NCBI GenBank assembly: GCA_030141585.1
Contig: JAQIFP010000003.1
Location: forward strand, 62,001-126,000
From: Ophryocystis elektroscirrha
Taxonomy: Eukaryota > Apicomplexa > Conoidasida > Neogregarinorida > Ophryocystidae
DNA: 64,000 nucleotides
Direction of reading: 5' to 3'
Shown piece after piece: positions 21,915-33,029 of the stretch. The translations under genes were made by a program, and so were the position numbers. Position 1 is the first letter of the stretch. Each line of letters starts with the position of its first letter. The notes below the pieces were generated by a model that saw only the letters and a list, made by a program, of their open reading frames with translations, made no database searches and was not told the DNA's origin.

Positions 21915-22705
21915 ATATGATTCAATGCTAAATTAAATCATTATCGACCGGGTTATTAATAAGAAGAAAAGCCAAACAAAAAAGTCTTTTTTGTATAATA
22001 TTATTAAGTAAATATTACGATAAATTTAATCAGATGAATGGAGAAGTGTTCAAATTATAACGCGATTTAACGAAATGTTATGCTTATGACACACATGTAT
22101 TGCATATTCCCAGTATTATATTTTTTTTTAATTTTTTAATATTATCTTCCATTGTAGCGTTTCAATAAATGCTTCTAAAATTTTGACGCAAACCAAAGGA
22201 AAAAAATTGTTATGCTGGAATTACATATTACAGATTGCTTAAATGGTCAGAGCTAGTGTAAATTTACAAAAATATTGAATGAATTTAAATGTTTATGTAA
22301 ATCCATATTAAAACAAAATATAATTAATTTGTTATATCATAATATGTTCAATATTAAAGTCATTAATCGAATCTCTATGATAATTTCGATAGTTAAGTAG
22401 TTGAAACAATAAATATTAAAGAAAGTCCAGAATATATACTCACTATCCTTTAATTATGCTCAAACTATAATCAAATTAATGCTTGGAACAGTTAAGCATT
22501 TTTGTTAAACATTATTAAAGCATGTTGTATTTAGATAGAAATATATGCGGTATATTAGATTTATTTCTTAATTGGTTATTAATACACATTTTCATTAATT
22601 TTAAGACAGATAAAGTTTTTCTTATCCTTGTATATAAATCTGATATATCATTTTTAAGCAAAATCAGTGAAATTACACCATATAATTTCTGATTCTTTTT
22701 TAATA
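21915..22705. other. Intergenic region after the surface genes
   Basis: About 790 AT-rich bases. The first 45 bases share the ATGCTAA ... CGGGTTAT block with the end of gene A (21925-21956). Beyond this no gene, RNA or repeat is recognised. Confidence 0.5.
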
Positions 22706-24029
22706 ATGTTTGTTTATCATAAATATTTTGAATCCAACAAAATAATATCAATAACATTATTTACATTTTTTTTAAAAATGCTTTTTATCCTTAAGTATCA
22801 TTGTTTTCAATTGAGCTCTATACAGACTCAAGTAGTTAAATCAAATTTTTCTACGCTCTTTTCTCTTGGAGTTGATAATAATTTGATTGATAAAGAAGTC
22901 TATTTCCGAAAACTTTTGAATATACATAACCAGAAAATAAACTTTACTTATACTCATCCAAGATTTATAAATTATACATACGCAAAATTAAGTTTTGTTT
23001 ATGTTATCGCTTTATTGGTTTTTTTTGTATTCACGGATGTTTTTTGTTTGTGCAAAATCTTTGAAGTGAGAATCAAGCTCAAATTTTGGATAGTTGCCTT
23101 TACTACAAGTAACAGTATCTATGTATTGATTTAAATTAGTTTTCATGCATTTTTGTCTTTCAAGACAAATTGGCAATTTCAATCCAGAAACTCAATTTCT
23201 AGCTCTAATTTTTTTTAGTTATATATTTTTCGGAAGTTCTCTTTTTCAAGATCTAATTACAATTTGGACTTTTGCTTTCGCAATTGCATTCAAAGCGTTA
23301 GGTATATTGAGTAAAAATGATGTTATTACAAACAAAATTGCTAACTTCAAAGTCAGATTAATCTAGTTTAAGTTTCGTTTCTAGGTTTTGGAAAATTTTA
23401 CTATGTCATCAAACTTACTTATAACTCCTAAAATGGCATCACTATGGATTTTGAAGTTATTAATTCATGATGATTACAAGGAAATATATTTTCTAACATT
23501 TGAAGTAAGTTCTTGCATACCAATAAAAATAAAAGATTCTACCTTCGTTTATAATGATTCCTTTTGCATTGCAAAATTCGAAAAATGTATTTATATTAGT
23601 TACGGTAATATAATTGATTTAAAATGGCAAGAAGGTTTTATGTTTTCTAAAAACTCAACCAACGATGTTGGACTTTACTTTGGCTTATGTAAGTTTTACG
23701 TACAAAATATGTGCATCAGTTCATATTGTTAAGAAACGCAACAAAACAGAGAAACAAGATACTTTGCGTCGTGTCCGTAAGTTTTCCAATAAACATTAAT
23801 AGTACAGATTTACATATTTGCTGTTAATATCATGTTGTTGAATATTTTAAATTTAAATTGGATGTATAAATTTACAGGTAAATTTGTTTTAAAATTTCAA
23901 GCTTTTCAACCAGGTAATGTCAACGCATTCTTTATCATTGAAAGTGCTCTATTAATAAATATCGGTATATAAATTTTGGTTTTCTAATGCTAAATAGGCA
24001 TTTTGACTGCAAGTTATTTGTGTGACTGA
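22706..24029 (+). CDS. Multi-pass membrane protein of unknown function
   Basis: A strongly hydrophobic protein assembled from about six exons. The first (22706 to about 23106) begins with a hydrophobic helix and ends in two transmembrane segments (FVYVIALLVFFVFTDVFCLC and KFWIVAFTT). A 31-nt intron leads to an exon with FLALIFFSYIFFGSSLF and WTFAFAIAF. A soluble stretch (MSSNLLITPKMASLWILKLL to LKWQEGFMFS) follows, and a 31-nt intron ending GTGCATCAG gives HIVKKRNKTEKQ. A 100-nt intron after CGTCGTGTCC (alternatively a stop at 23797-23799) then continues into FQPGNVNAFFIIESALLINIG and a short end at TGA 24027-24029. The overall pattern is of a transporter or receptor-like protein, but no family is recognised. 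The 3' end is the least certain part. Confidence 0.5.
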
Positions 24030-24151
24030 AGAAATTACATTTACATATTTTTGAAAAAAATAACAAGCAATTTCATTGATAAACAATTAAAGTTTTAATA
24101 CAATTATGTGGGCTTTATTTTAATTTGTTCATTTAGATTGGTTTTCTTTTC

Positions 24152-25414
24152 ATGGTCAAATTAAGAACTGAAATATTAGAGCCTGAAGCTCACAATTGCT
24201 TTGACAATTCGTTGCCTAGCATAGAACAATTAGGAACTTATATAAGAAATAAAGATTATTTGGTAGTCATGCCTACTGAAACTGTGTATGGTTTAGCAGC
24301 AAACGCTCTCAGTCAATCAGCAGTGGAAAAAATTTTTGAAGCCAAACAAAGACCACTTAATGACCCGTTAATTTGTCACGTTGAAAGTAGGTTGATTATT
24401 TTTGATTACTAGCTTTAAGGTTCAAATAACGCCATGAATTTGCTCGAGTTAACTGATAGTGAGTCAAATGTTTTTAAAATACTAACTAAATATTTTTGGC
24501 CTGGCCCTCTAACCATTGTGGCGAAGGCTAGCAAAATTGTTCCTGAAATAATTACAGCTTCAACTAATTTTGTTGCCGTTCGCAGCCCTAAACATCCTGT
24601 TGCTCAAGCACTTATCAAAGCAGCTCAAGTTCCATTAGCTGCACCATCTGCGAATATGTTTGGCCATATATCACCTTCATTAGCAGTTCACGTTTTTAAT
24701 AATTTTCATGCTACATTAAAAGAATCGTCTCAATCTGTTTTATATATTCTAGATGGAGGTCCATGTTCTATAGGTATCGAGAGTTCTGTCTGCAGAATTC
24801 AAGAAATTGATAAGAATAAAGTTAATTTGAGCATATTAAGAAAAGGATCTATAACTTTATCAAACATTAATGACGTTTTAGAGGCGCATTTGAGCTCTAA
24901 TGATTACTTTTTGTCATATTACAATGCAAATTTTAGTCATAAGCAGCAAAGCAAGATGTTAAGTCCAGGGTTATCAATCAAGCATTACGCCCCTAAAAAA
25001 CCTACATTTTTAGTTTTAGATAATACAAAATATTTATCTCAATCCCAAGCAAAATTCCAAAACTCATTAATTCCATTAAATAAATGTGTGTTCATCGATG
25101 TTTCGGGGAATTTCATAAACTTAGAAGACAAAATGATTTATTATTATAGCATGAAAACTACTAAAGAAAATGTTTTTGATCCTGAAAACTTGCGACATAT
25201 TCATCAAAACCTTTTCAATAGTTTACATGAAGGAGAAAAGATTGCTTTTGAAAAGCAAGCATCCTTGATATTGATAGGTATATTTGATGTTACGGCAGCA
25301 CAAACACCCGAACTTGCTTATTCAATTTATGATCGGTATTATAGGTATATATGTGTAACTTATAATTTGTAATTATTTAGAGCTGCTTCAGGACGCATTG
25401 CTGAAATGATATAA
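24152..25414 (+). CDS. SUA5: Threonylcarbamoyl-AMP synthase (SUA5/YrdC)
   Basis: Makes threonylcarbamoyl-AMP from threonine, bicarbonate and ATP, the first step in the t6A37 modification of ANN-decoding tRNAs. Three exons; the first intron (24388 to about 24420) splits a serine of HVES, the second (near 25346-25380) an arginine. The YrdC domain is clear: MPTETVYGLAANAL, KQRPLNDPLI, WPGPLTIV, VAVRSPKHP, PLAAPSANMFGHISPS, ILDGGPCSIGIESSV. The extra C-terminal Sua5 domain follows, linked by MLSPGLSIKHYAPKKP, so this is the longer fungal/archaeal-type enzyme rather than YrdC alone. ATG 24152 gives a short non-conserved N-terminus without an obvious targeting signal. Confidence 0.92.
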
Positions 25415-25538
25415 TTAGAAGGATTTTTTTTTGTTAGAACTAATTAAATAGTTTTATATTAACTTTACTTAAATAATATCTGGGACACTTTTAACTAATT
25501 TTTCCTGATTTAGCAGAAAAAAAAAATTAATAGTAAAC

Positions 25539-27627
25539 ATGAATAGAGGGCAGCCAGTTTTGCTGATACATAATGCTTCTAAACGCGATTCTGGAAGACA
25601 AGCTCAATATGCTAATATTCAAGTATAGTTTTTTTAAATAAATCTATCTCAGGCTGGTAAAACTGTTGCTGATATTATAAGAACTACATTGGGTCCGCAA
25701 TCTATGCTCAAGATGCTCTTAGACCCAATGGGAGGCATTGTTTTAACAAATGATGGAAACGCTATTCTAAGAGAAGTAATTGAAAGTTATTTGAGTTTTG
25801 ATTGATATAGGTTGATGTGGCACATCCAGGCGCAAAAACGATGATTGAGTTAAGCAGAGCTCAGGATGAAGAAGTAGGAGATGGGACTACGTCTGTTGTT
25901 TTGATTGCTGGAGAACTACTGAGTCTTTGTGAACCACTGTTAGAAAAAAACATATTACCCACTCAAATTGTTGCAGGATATTTGAAAGTAATTATTTTGT
26001 AAACTTACTGAATTAACTAGGCCTTAGATGATTGTCTAGAAATAGTGGACAAAATGGCTGTTACATTAGACACCTCTGATTCGAAAAAATTTATTGAAGT
26101 TTTAGAGAGCTGTATTAATAATGAATATGTATGTTTCTTAAGGCTTAATTACTAAATTTTCTTCACATTCCAAACAACTTATATCCAAATTAGCTTACGA
26201 AGCAGCAAAAACTGTCTTTGTAAGCTTGGAAAACGGCAAAAAAGAAATTGATATAAAAGTATGTCAAATATAATTTATAGCTTTTAAAGCTATAATCTAA
26301 AGCAATAATCAGAAATATGCAAAAGTTGAGAAAATTCCTGGAGGCTTACTTGAAGACTCAAGTAATTATATTTGGTAGTTTGATTTTGTTATAGGAATTG
26401 TTGACGGCATCGTATTGAACAAAGACGTAACTCATACAAGTATGCGTCGCCGTATAGAAAATCCTAGGGTAAGATTATGTTAATTGTTATGATTTTTATT
26501 GATTTAAACATATTTTCACTATATACATTTTATTAGGTTGTTCTACTAGACAGTTCACTAGAGTATAAAAAAGGCGAATCTCAAACTGAGATAGAAATTA
26601 CACAAGCAGACCATTGGGAAAAAATTCTTCAGCAAGAGGAGAATGAAATTAGGCAAATGTGCGAAGATATAATTAGAGTCGGCTGTGATGTTGTAGTCAC
26701 TGAAAAAGGTGTTAGTGATCTTGCTCAACACTTTTTGCAAAAAGCTAATATTTCAGTATTGAGGAGAGCGAGAAAAACAGATAATAATCGACTTTCAAGG
26801 GTCACTGGAGCAACTATTGTAACCAGAACTAGTGAATTACGTCCAGAAGATGTTGGAAAAGATTGCAAGCTTTTTATAGTTCGAAAATTAGGTGATGAAT
26901 ATTTCTCATTTTTCGAACAATGTAAAAATCCTAAAGCTTGCACAATACTTCTTAGAGGCGGTTCAAAAGATGTTCTAAATGAGATTGAAAGGTATGTCGT
27001 GATTTAGCGTATAAGTTTGAATATCATTCTTGTAGAAATTTCAATGATGCCATTGCTGTAGCAAGAAATTTACTACTAGAGCCCAAAATATTACCTGGGG
27101 GAGGAGCTGTTGAAATGGAACTATCAAGCCGTCTGGCTCAAAATTCATCAAGTAATATACATCCTTTGATAAAAAAAATAATTAGAAATTCAAAATGCAA
27201 CAAAATGGCCTTACAAAGCTGTTGGAATGGCTTTGGAAGTTATTCCCCGTACATTAATCCAGAATTGTGGGGGAGATATTAGTAATAATGAATATTAAAT
27301 TAATATATTTTTTAGTTAGAACTATGACTCAATTGAAAAGTCATCATGCAAAAAATCTAGATGTAGATTTATCTAGCGAAAATATTGATTGTATGGGCAT
27401 TGACGGATATACAGGGAATGTTATCGATACACTCAAAGCTAATATTTTCGACACTTTAGCTGTAAAACAGCAAGTTTTGAAAACAGCAATTGAAGCAGTA
27501 AAAATTAACAAACTTAAAAATAATTTATTAGGCTTCGATGCTTATCCGTATTGATGATGTTCTTTCAGCTGTTCAAAAACCAAAATCTGAAGAAAATCAA
27601 GCGAATGAAATGATTGAACAAGATTAA
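25539..27627 (+). CDS. CCT3: T-complex chaperonin subunit gamma
   Basis: Subunit of the cytosolic CCT/TRiC double-ring chaperonin that folds actin, tubulin and others. About eleven exons; introns measured at NIQ/AGK, REV/DVA and YLK/ALD are 30, 35 and 33 nt. Landmarks: TLGPQSMLKMLLDPMGGIV with the ATP loop, NDGNAILREV, HPGAKTMIELSRAQDEEVGDGTTSV with the catalytic GDGTT, GIVDGIVLNKDVTH, CTILLRGGSKDVLNEIER, LPGGGAVEME, and EVIPRTLIQNCGG at the second ATP-binding stretch. The gamma-type features (LLRG, VRTMTQLKSHH) and the C-terminal ending in Q/E-rich residues agree. No insert or loss is visible. Confidence 0.95.
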
Positions 27628-28508
27628 CTTGCTCTATAATGCTTTGTACTGAAACGATTGGTTTTTAAGCTTTATAACTTCTTTTATAAATTTTAATTCT
27701 TTGATATATACAACACACATACACATGTTCGCCGTGTTTTTGTCAATTAAATTTGTTGGAATTAATTTTTTCTTACAAAAAATCAACTTTTAGTTTAAAG
27801 TTATAACGTTGCATTGGTTTAGTTTGGATCAGTTTTGCTATACTTTGTCATTTCATAAGATAATTGCTGACATTTGTTGTCACTACAAAAATTTTTACTG
27901 GGTCAACAAATTTTAACTACTATATTTTATAACTTGTTAAATAAATTACTGAGGAGACACGTCTTGTCATATAGAAAACAATTGCAAAACTCTATAAATT
28001 CCAAAGTAACAGTATCGAAGCTGTTAATAAATTTATACTATAATGCTTAATTTTTGATTTCAAAAAAAAATTGAAAGTATTATATTAATTTTAAGATAGA
28101 AACGTAAAGATGATATAAGTAATATCAACTTATTTACAGTCATTGAAATACATTATTTTGGATATAAAATAGCCCCTTGTGCATAATTTTCACTTCACGC
28201 ATGCTATATTGAAGCATATGTAAAATTCAGGTCTTGTATGCTTACAAAACTAATTTTGTAATTTTTAAGTACTAGATCACTTTTGATACCCTATTATATT
28301 CAAACTATGTATTCATTTGTGAATTTTAGAAAGCGTTTTTTTTAGCTTTGTATAAGTAAAATTTCTCTTCAAAAAGAATCATTTCATCGATTAAGGTTTC
28401 TTTCAACATCAAATTAATTTCACAAAAAATTGCTTAAAATTGCGCATTAAATTGTATTTATGTGAATTTCTGAAGTAATCCGCGTTATTTTAAGTTGTTA
28501 CATTAACG
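27628..28508. other. Intergenic region between CCT3 and the RRM-like gene
   Basis: About 880 bases of AT-rich sequence. No splice-consistent coding sequence and no recognisable snRNA, snoRNA or rRNA was found. Confidence 0.5.
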
Positions 28509-30774
28509 ATGCATTCTTTTGGTTTGAATGGTAATAATTTTTAATCATCAATTTAGTTGATAGTCATACCAGTAATAAGTTTTTTACAGCGTTTGAAGTT
28601 AAATTTAATTGCATTAGTTTTTTTCACTCTATTTTTGATCTAGAATGTATTTATTATCATTTTTTTAGATGGAAAAATAGAAAATATCTCTCTTGATTTT
28701 GATGATAAGTTCTATAAAGAAAATAGAACGTTTAAACCAGATTTTGGTAGTTTTATTGACAAAAGTATAAACAATGTCTTCAATCAATGTTGGACAACTG
28801 AACCAGATAGTGTATATGACACCGATAAAATATCTCGAGATTTCGAAAAAGATTTCTCTACAAAGCAGCGACGACACTCTTCAGCAGCAATAAATTCAAA
28901 TTTAGAATTAAGAGAAGAAGCTTTATTAATGAATCCAAGCACAGCTATCAATAATGATAAAACACAATGCGATAATTTTAAAATTCATCACACAGTATCT
29001 TGTGAGACGACCACATCAACTCCTGAACAATCACAAGTGGAAACATATAATCAAAATTCTATCCCTTTTGCATGCAATTTACCATCACTTAACCGTCAAT
29101 TAGAAAAGACCAAGGATCAAAATGTTTTCCAATCACCTTCTTCTGGAACTTTTTTGAACAGAAAAACATTGAAACATATTGATGCTCAAAAAACGTTGAA
29201 ACATTTTCTAGATTTCTTGAACTTAGCAAGCTCCGAAAATCAAAATTCTTTAGATAACTCAAATAAAAATGTTTTAGAAAACGTTCAGACAAATTATCCA
29301 ATTATATTAAGTAAGAAATTGTTTTATAATGTTAATTTATTATTTAAAAATTAGATAATTTAGCTAGGACTGCAAATGCTGAAGCGTTAGAGTCAAATAA
29401 TGGCTATAATTCTACTAAACATATGGATTATGATGTTTCCAATGATTCAACGTATTATTGGAAAAAAGTCCCCTTTACACACGATGATTTTAAAAGTGGA
29501 TCAGCAACAGCTCCAGCCGGCATAAGTCTTGATGCTGAAACATTGTTCTCTAATCTTTTAACGTCTGTTGCTCAAAACAGGAATTTTTTTAGAAAATCGA
29601 ATTGGTGTGAAAATATTGCAGATCAATACTGTAATGCTAATTGCAATTCTCAGGCGTTACCAATGATTCCAGAAAATGTAATGCATAATGTTCTGGATTC
29701 ACCGCAACCAATAAAACCAATTGATAAGTATGATAATATATTTCATAATAATAAAATGAAAAGGTGTCATTCCTGGAATCAAAATAACTATTCAAACGGT
29801 TTAATAGAAAATCATGAAGACATATACTATGCCAATAAAAATCCAATGATTAGTGATAGTATCCCAGAAAATTGCTTAATGAAAACAGCAAATTCTCCAA
29901 ACTATCCAATCAATTTTTCAGAACACAATCAAAACCACTTCAATATTAAAGAAACATCTAGTCTACCTATTCAAAATCCTTACATTCAACAAGTTTATAA
30001 CATGCAGTATCCTGGGAAGCAAAAGTATAGAGTCGAAAATGAGCTGCAAGAATTTTACAATAGCGGTCAAGATCAGCAAATAAATGAGTTGTGTCATCCT
30101 TGGAAAATTCAGGCAAATCACAAACCTGTTTATATGGACGATCACGATCGTATGATTTACGTGTCTTGGATTCCAAAAAGAGCAAGAGCTTATAATACAC
30201 TTGATAAAAGAAGAATGGAATTTGATTTGAAAAAACGGTTGAAAAAAGATCTTACTTTGCATGGATTAAGTAAAATACTGTTATTTCCCCCCAGAGGTGT
30301 ACACTGCAAGTTAATTTTCAATTGGTAAATATGCTTTATTTTTATATAGACATTCATGTATATTGTGTGATACTCACGACATAAAATAGTTTAACATTTA
30401 ATTGTAATATTTTAGTTTTATTGAATTTAGTATAATCATATATCTTGTTTATATAACTTTTTGCTTACTAACAATAGAATCAAAAAATTTTAGTAATCAT
30501 TCAAAACTATTACTATAATAAGTTTTGATGGTTTACATATTGACACTTTTGATAATAATAAAATTAATAATAGTTTTAATAATAATAAGAATAATAATAA
30601 CTGTGTTTTTGTTTCAGCCCAACATCAGCTGCAGAATTTATGAAAATATATGGAGGAGATAATATGTCTCCAGAAACTGAAAAATGGAAAGAAGATTTAT
30701 GCAGAATATATGATATTGACATGAAAAACAGATTTGATAAAACAGTTGTCAAAATAGAGTGGTCTCAAAAGTAA
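28509..30774 (+). CDS. RRM-like RNA-binding protein
   Basis: Four exons: a 13-base first exon at ATG 28509 (uncertain), the long exons 28669 to about 29311 and about 29355 to 30325, and a last exon to TAA 30772-30774 after an intron of about 290 nt that contains a trinucleotide repeat. The N-terminal 500 residues are low-complexity (N, S, Q, P). The C-terminal 110 residues look like an RNA-recognition motif: the RNP2-like strand MIYVSWIP, helix region RRMEFDLKKRLKKDL, RNP1-like RGVHCKLIFNC, then a helix SAAEFMKIYGG and a closing strand TVVKIEW. The exact family is not recognised. The next gene downstream is also a likely RNA-binding protein. Confidence 0.6.
30551..30600. repeat. (AAT)n-rich repeat in an intron
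   Basis: AAT/ATT-type trinucleotide repeats with interruptions, inside the 290-nt intron of the RRM-like gene. Confidence 0.75.
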
Positions 30775-31002
30775 ATTTGAGTATTTGTTAGGTTTTTGAT
30801 AATTATATAATCATATTTTTTTTAAAAGTTTGTAATTTCTTTGTACATTATAAAAAAAATCTACTTAAAAACCTAGTTAATTAATGCTAATACAAAAATC
30901 TTTAAGAAAATAAAGCTTCGAACCTGTTTTTTACATATAGATGACTAAAATATAAATATCTTTTTTTTTTCTTTCTTGTTTCAATGTGATTTTGAGATTA
31001 TA

Positions 31003-32639
31003 ATGGAAGTTATATCAGTTGACTCTAACGATGATTGTTTTAAAAAAGGTAAACGATAGAGGCCAAAAAATAATAAAAATAATAATAATAAAAATAATAA
31101 CTATAAAAATAAATTTGATAACTAATATATTTTAATAACGAATCTTAAATTTCAAGACTCACCTCAAAGCCCAGTTGAAGTTTCCAATCCAATAGCAATT
31201 GAAGTTCCCAAACATCTTTTGAAATCGCATATTCGATTTTGGAATTCTGCATATAACTCTGTTTTATCAATAAACCCCGAAACGCCTACAAATTTATACT
31301 TCCGATTGGATGCTAATGGCGACCCTAATTTGGTTTCGAATTTATTAACTGATTCCATTGAGAATAATTCGTCCACAGAAAAATCTATACATGAGCGAGA
31401 GAGCAATTCAAGTCTTCAAAAACGTCAACGTACTAGAGATTGGCTGCTTGATATTTCTGAAGGTAAAAATGATCTTCAAAATATCATAGAGTCACTTAAA
31501 CGCTTAAGCTCTGAAGAATTGATTAAACAAGTTCACTGGGTCAGCTGGTGCCTTCAAAAGAAACTAGGAAATAATTTTCCAGCGTCATTCAAAAAAGTTG
31601 AGTATGTTAACTCATGAAACACTAAAATTTAAAAAATTTTATGCTAACTTTTACAGAGAACCTCCATTGAACTCAAGGCCATTAGAATCCCTTCGCTACA
31701 TTAAATCAACCAATTTTTATAAATGCTTTCCCACGGAATATTGGACAGAAAAAAAATGCATTGTTGATACAAACGGAAAAATTGCAATTGATGAAAACAC
31801 ATTGCTCATGATTCGTAAAGTCAATGAAATGCCAGGGTTTTTCGATAAGTCCAATAATTATTGTAAATTATGTTTTACTTACGGATGTCGACGGGTCATG
31901 TTCGGTGGAAGTTTATGCACTGGTATTATTAATAATTATAATAAGCGAAAAATTAATGATACTTGAAACAAGATTAATTAGTATTATATTTAAATATTGC
32001 TTAATCTGGAAAACGAATGTATAAAAAATTTTGATTTCCAAGGTATCAGATGCGGTCGTTGTACCAGAGTAGGACATAGAGCTTCGCGATGTCGATATAG
32101 TATTTCTTTTGACTGGGATATGAAATATTTAAAACATTTAAATGAAGTAAAGTGATTTTCAAATAAACTTTTTAAGGCTTATTATTTCAGTGTTGAAAAT
32201 GCTGCATCCCACAAAGATTCCAGTACAGGATCTTCTAATTTACCTTGTATTACGTGCACTGATAAAGGGCACATATTATGCAGATTGATTCCAAGAAAAT
32301 CAGCGTCTAAGTAATTATGAATAAATTATACAATAATTTAAGTGTGTTTAGCGATAATTACAATTTTTTACATGTATGATTTTCAGGTATGCTAATAGAT
32401 TCCGAATTATAAGTAGACAAGAAATTATAGACGAATACAGGCGCATTTACAATGAAGATCCAGACATTAATTGGGACGGCGATGTTTGCTGGAAGCAAAC
32501 AGTTACTAATTCTTCAAGTTCACGTTATTCTATATCAGATTATAGTACAGTAAACCTATCTTCGGAAAACTTTTCTGTTACTTCTGAAAGTTTACTACCT
32601 CCAAGAAAACTTCGAAAAACAAATGTTTATTACTACTAA
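31003..32639 (+). CDS. CCHC zinc-knuckle protein
   Basis: Begins at ATG 31003 (MEVISVDSNDD). The first intron, about 100 nt, contains an AAT repeat. Later introns are about 55, 120, 40 and 75 nt, longer than the window's norm. The protein has a helical region (SSEELIKQVHWVSWCLQKK) and Cys-rich motifs: NNYCKLC, GIRCGRCTRVGHRASRC (a clear C-x2-C-x4-H-x4-C knuckle) and PCITCTDKGHILC (a second, similar site). The C-terminal exon ends RKLRKTNVYYY. Zinc knuckles of this sort bind single-stranded RNA; an AIR/ZCCHC-type role in RNA surveillance is possible but not shown. It follows the RRM-like gene on the same strand by 228 bases. Confidence 0.65.
31070..31105. repeat. (AAT)n repeat in an intron
   Basis: Imperfect AAT trinucleotide repeat within the first intron of the zinc-knuckle gene. 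Confidence 0.75.
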
Positions 32640-33029
32640 AATATTTATCTTCAGGTATGTTTATCAAATATCTGTACTAATTTCCTATAAATTTTTGATT
32701 CATTAAAAGCTAATATAATCGGCTGTTATGATTTGTTTTAACAAACCATGTTTATGATTCAAAATTCTTTTCTCTAATGAATTAAATTGTATACATTATT
32801 AGTTGAACTTTTACAAGTAATTCTGAGTATTTTTTTCATATGTATAAAATTTTAGTTATGCAATTACACATCATTTACTCTGTTTGTTTGAAAAAAAAAT
32901 TCTTTTGCGTCGATTCTCTTATTTTTGTGTAAATTATTTTCACAGACAAACATAAAGTTATTAGGACAGTTTTGATATTTCACGTGATTTAAATAAAATA
33001 TAATATGTAAAACCAATGTTTAATTTAAA
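32640..33029. other. Intergenic region before the DUF726 gene
   Basis: AT-rich spacer of 390 bases, presumably carrying the downstream gene's promoter. Nothing else is recognised. Confidence 0.5.

Noticed and set aside
25817..27554. Possible pseudogene status of CCT3, because stops interrupt the frame
   Set aside because: Each stop falls in a GT..AG segment of about 30 nt whose removal restores the conserved chaperonin sequence in phase. The same holds for adaptin, DUS2 and others.
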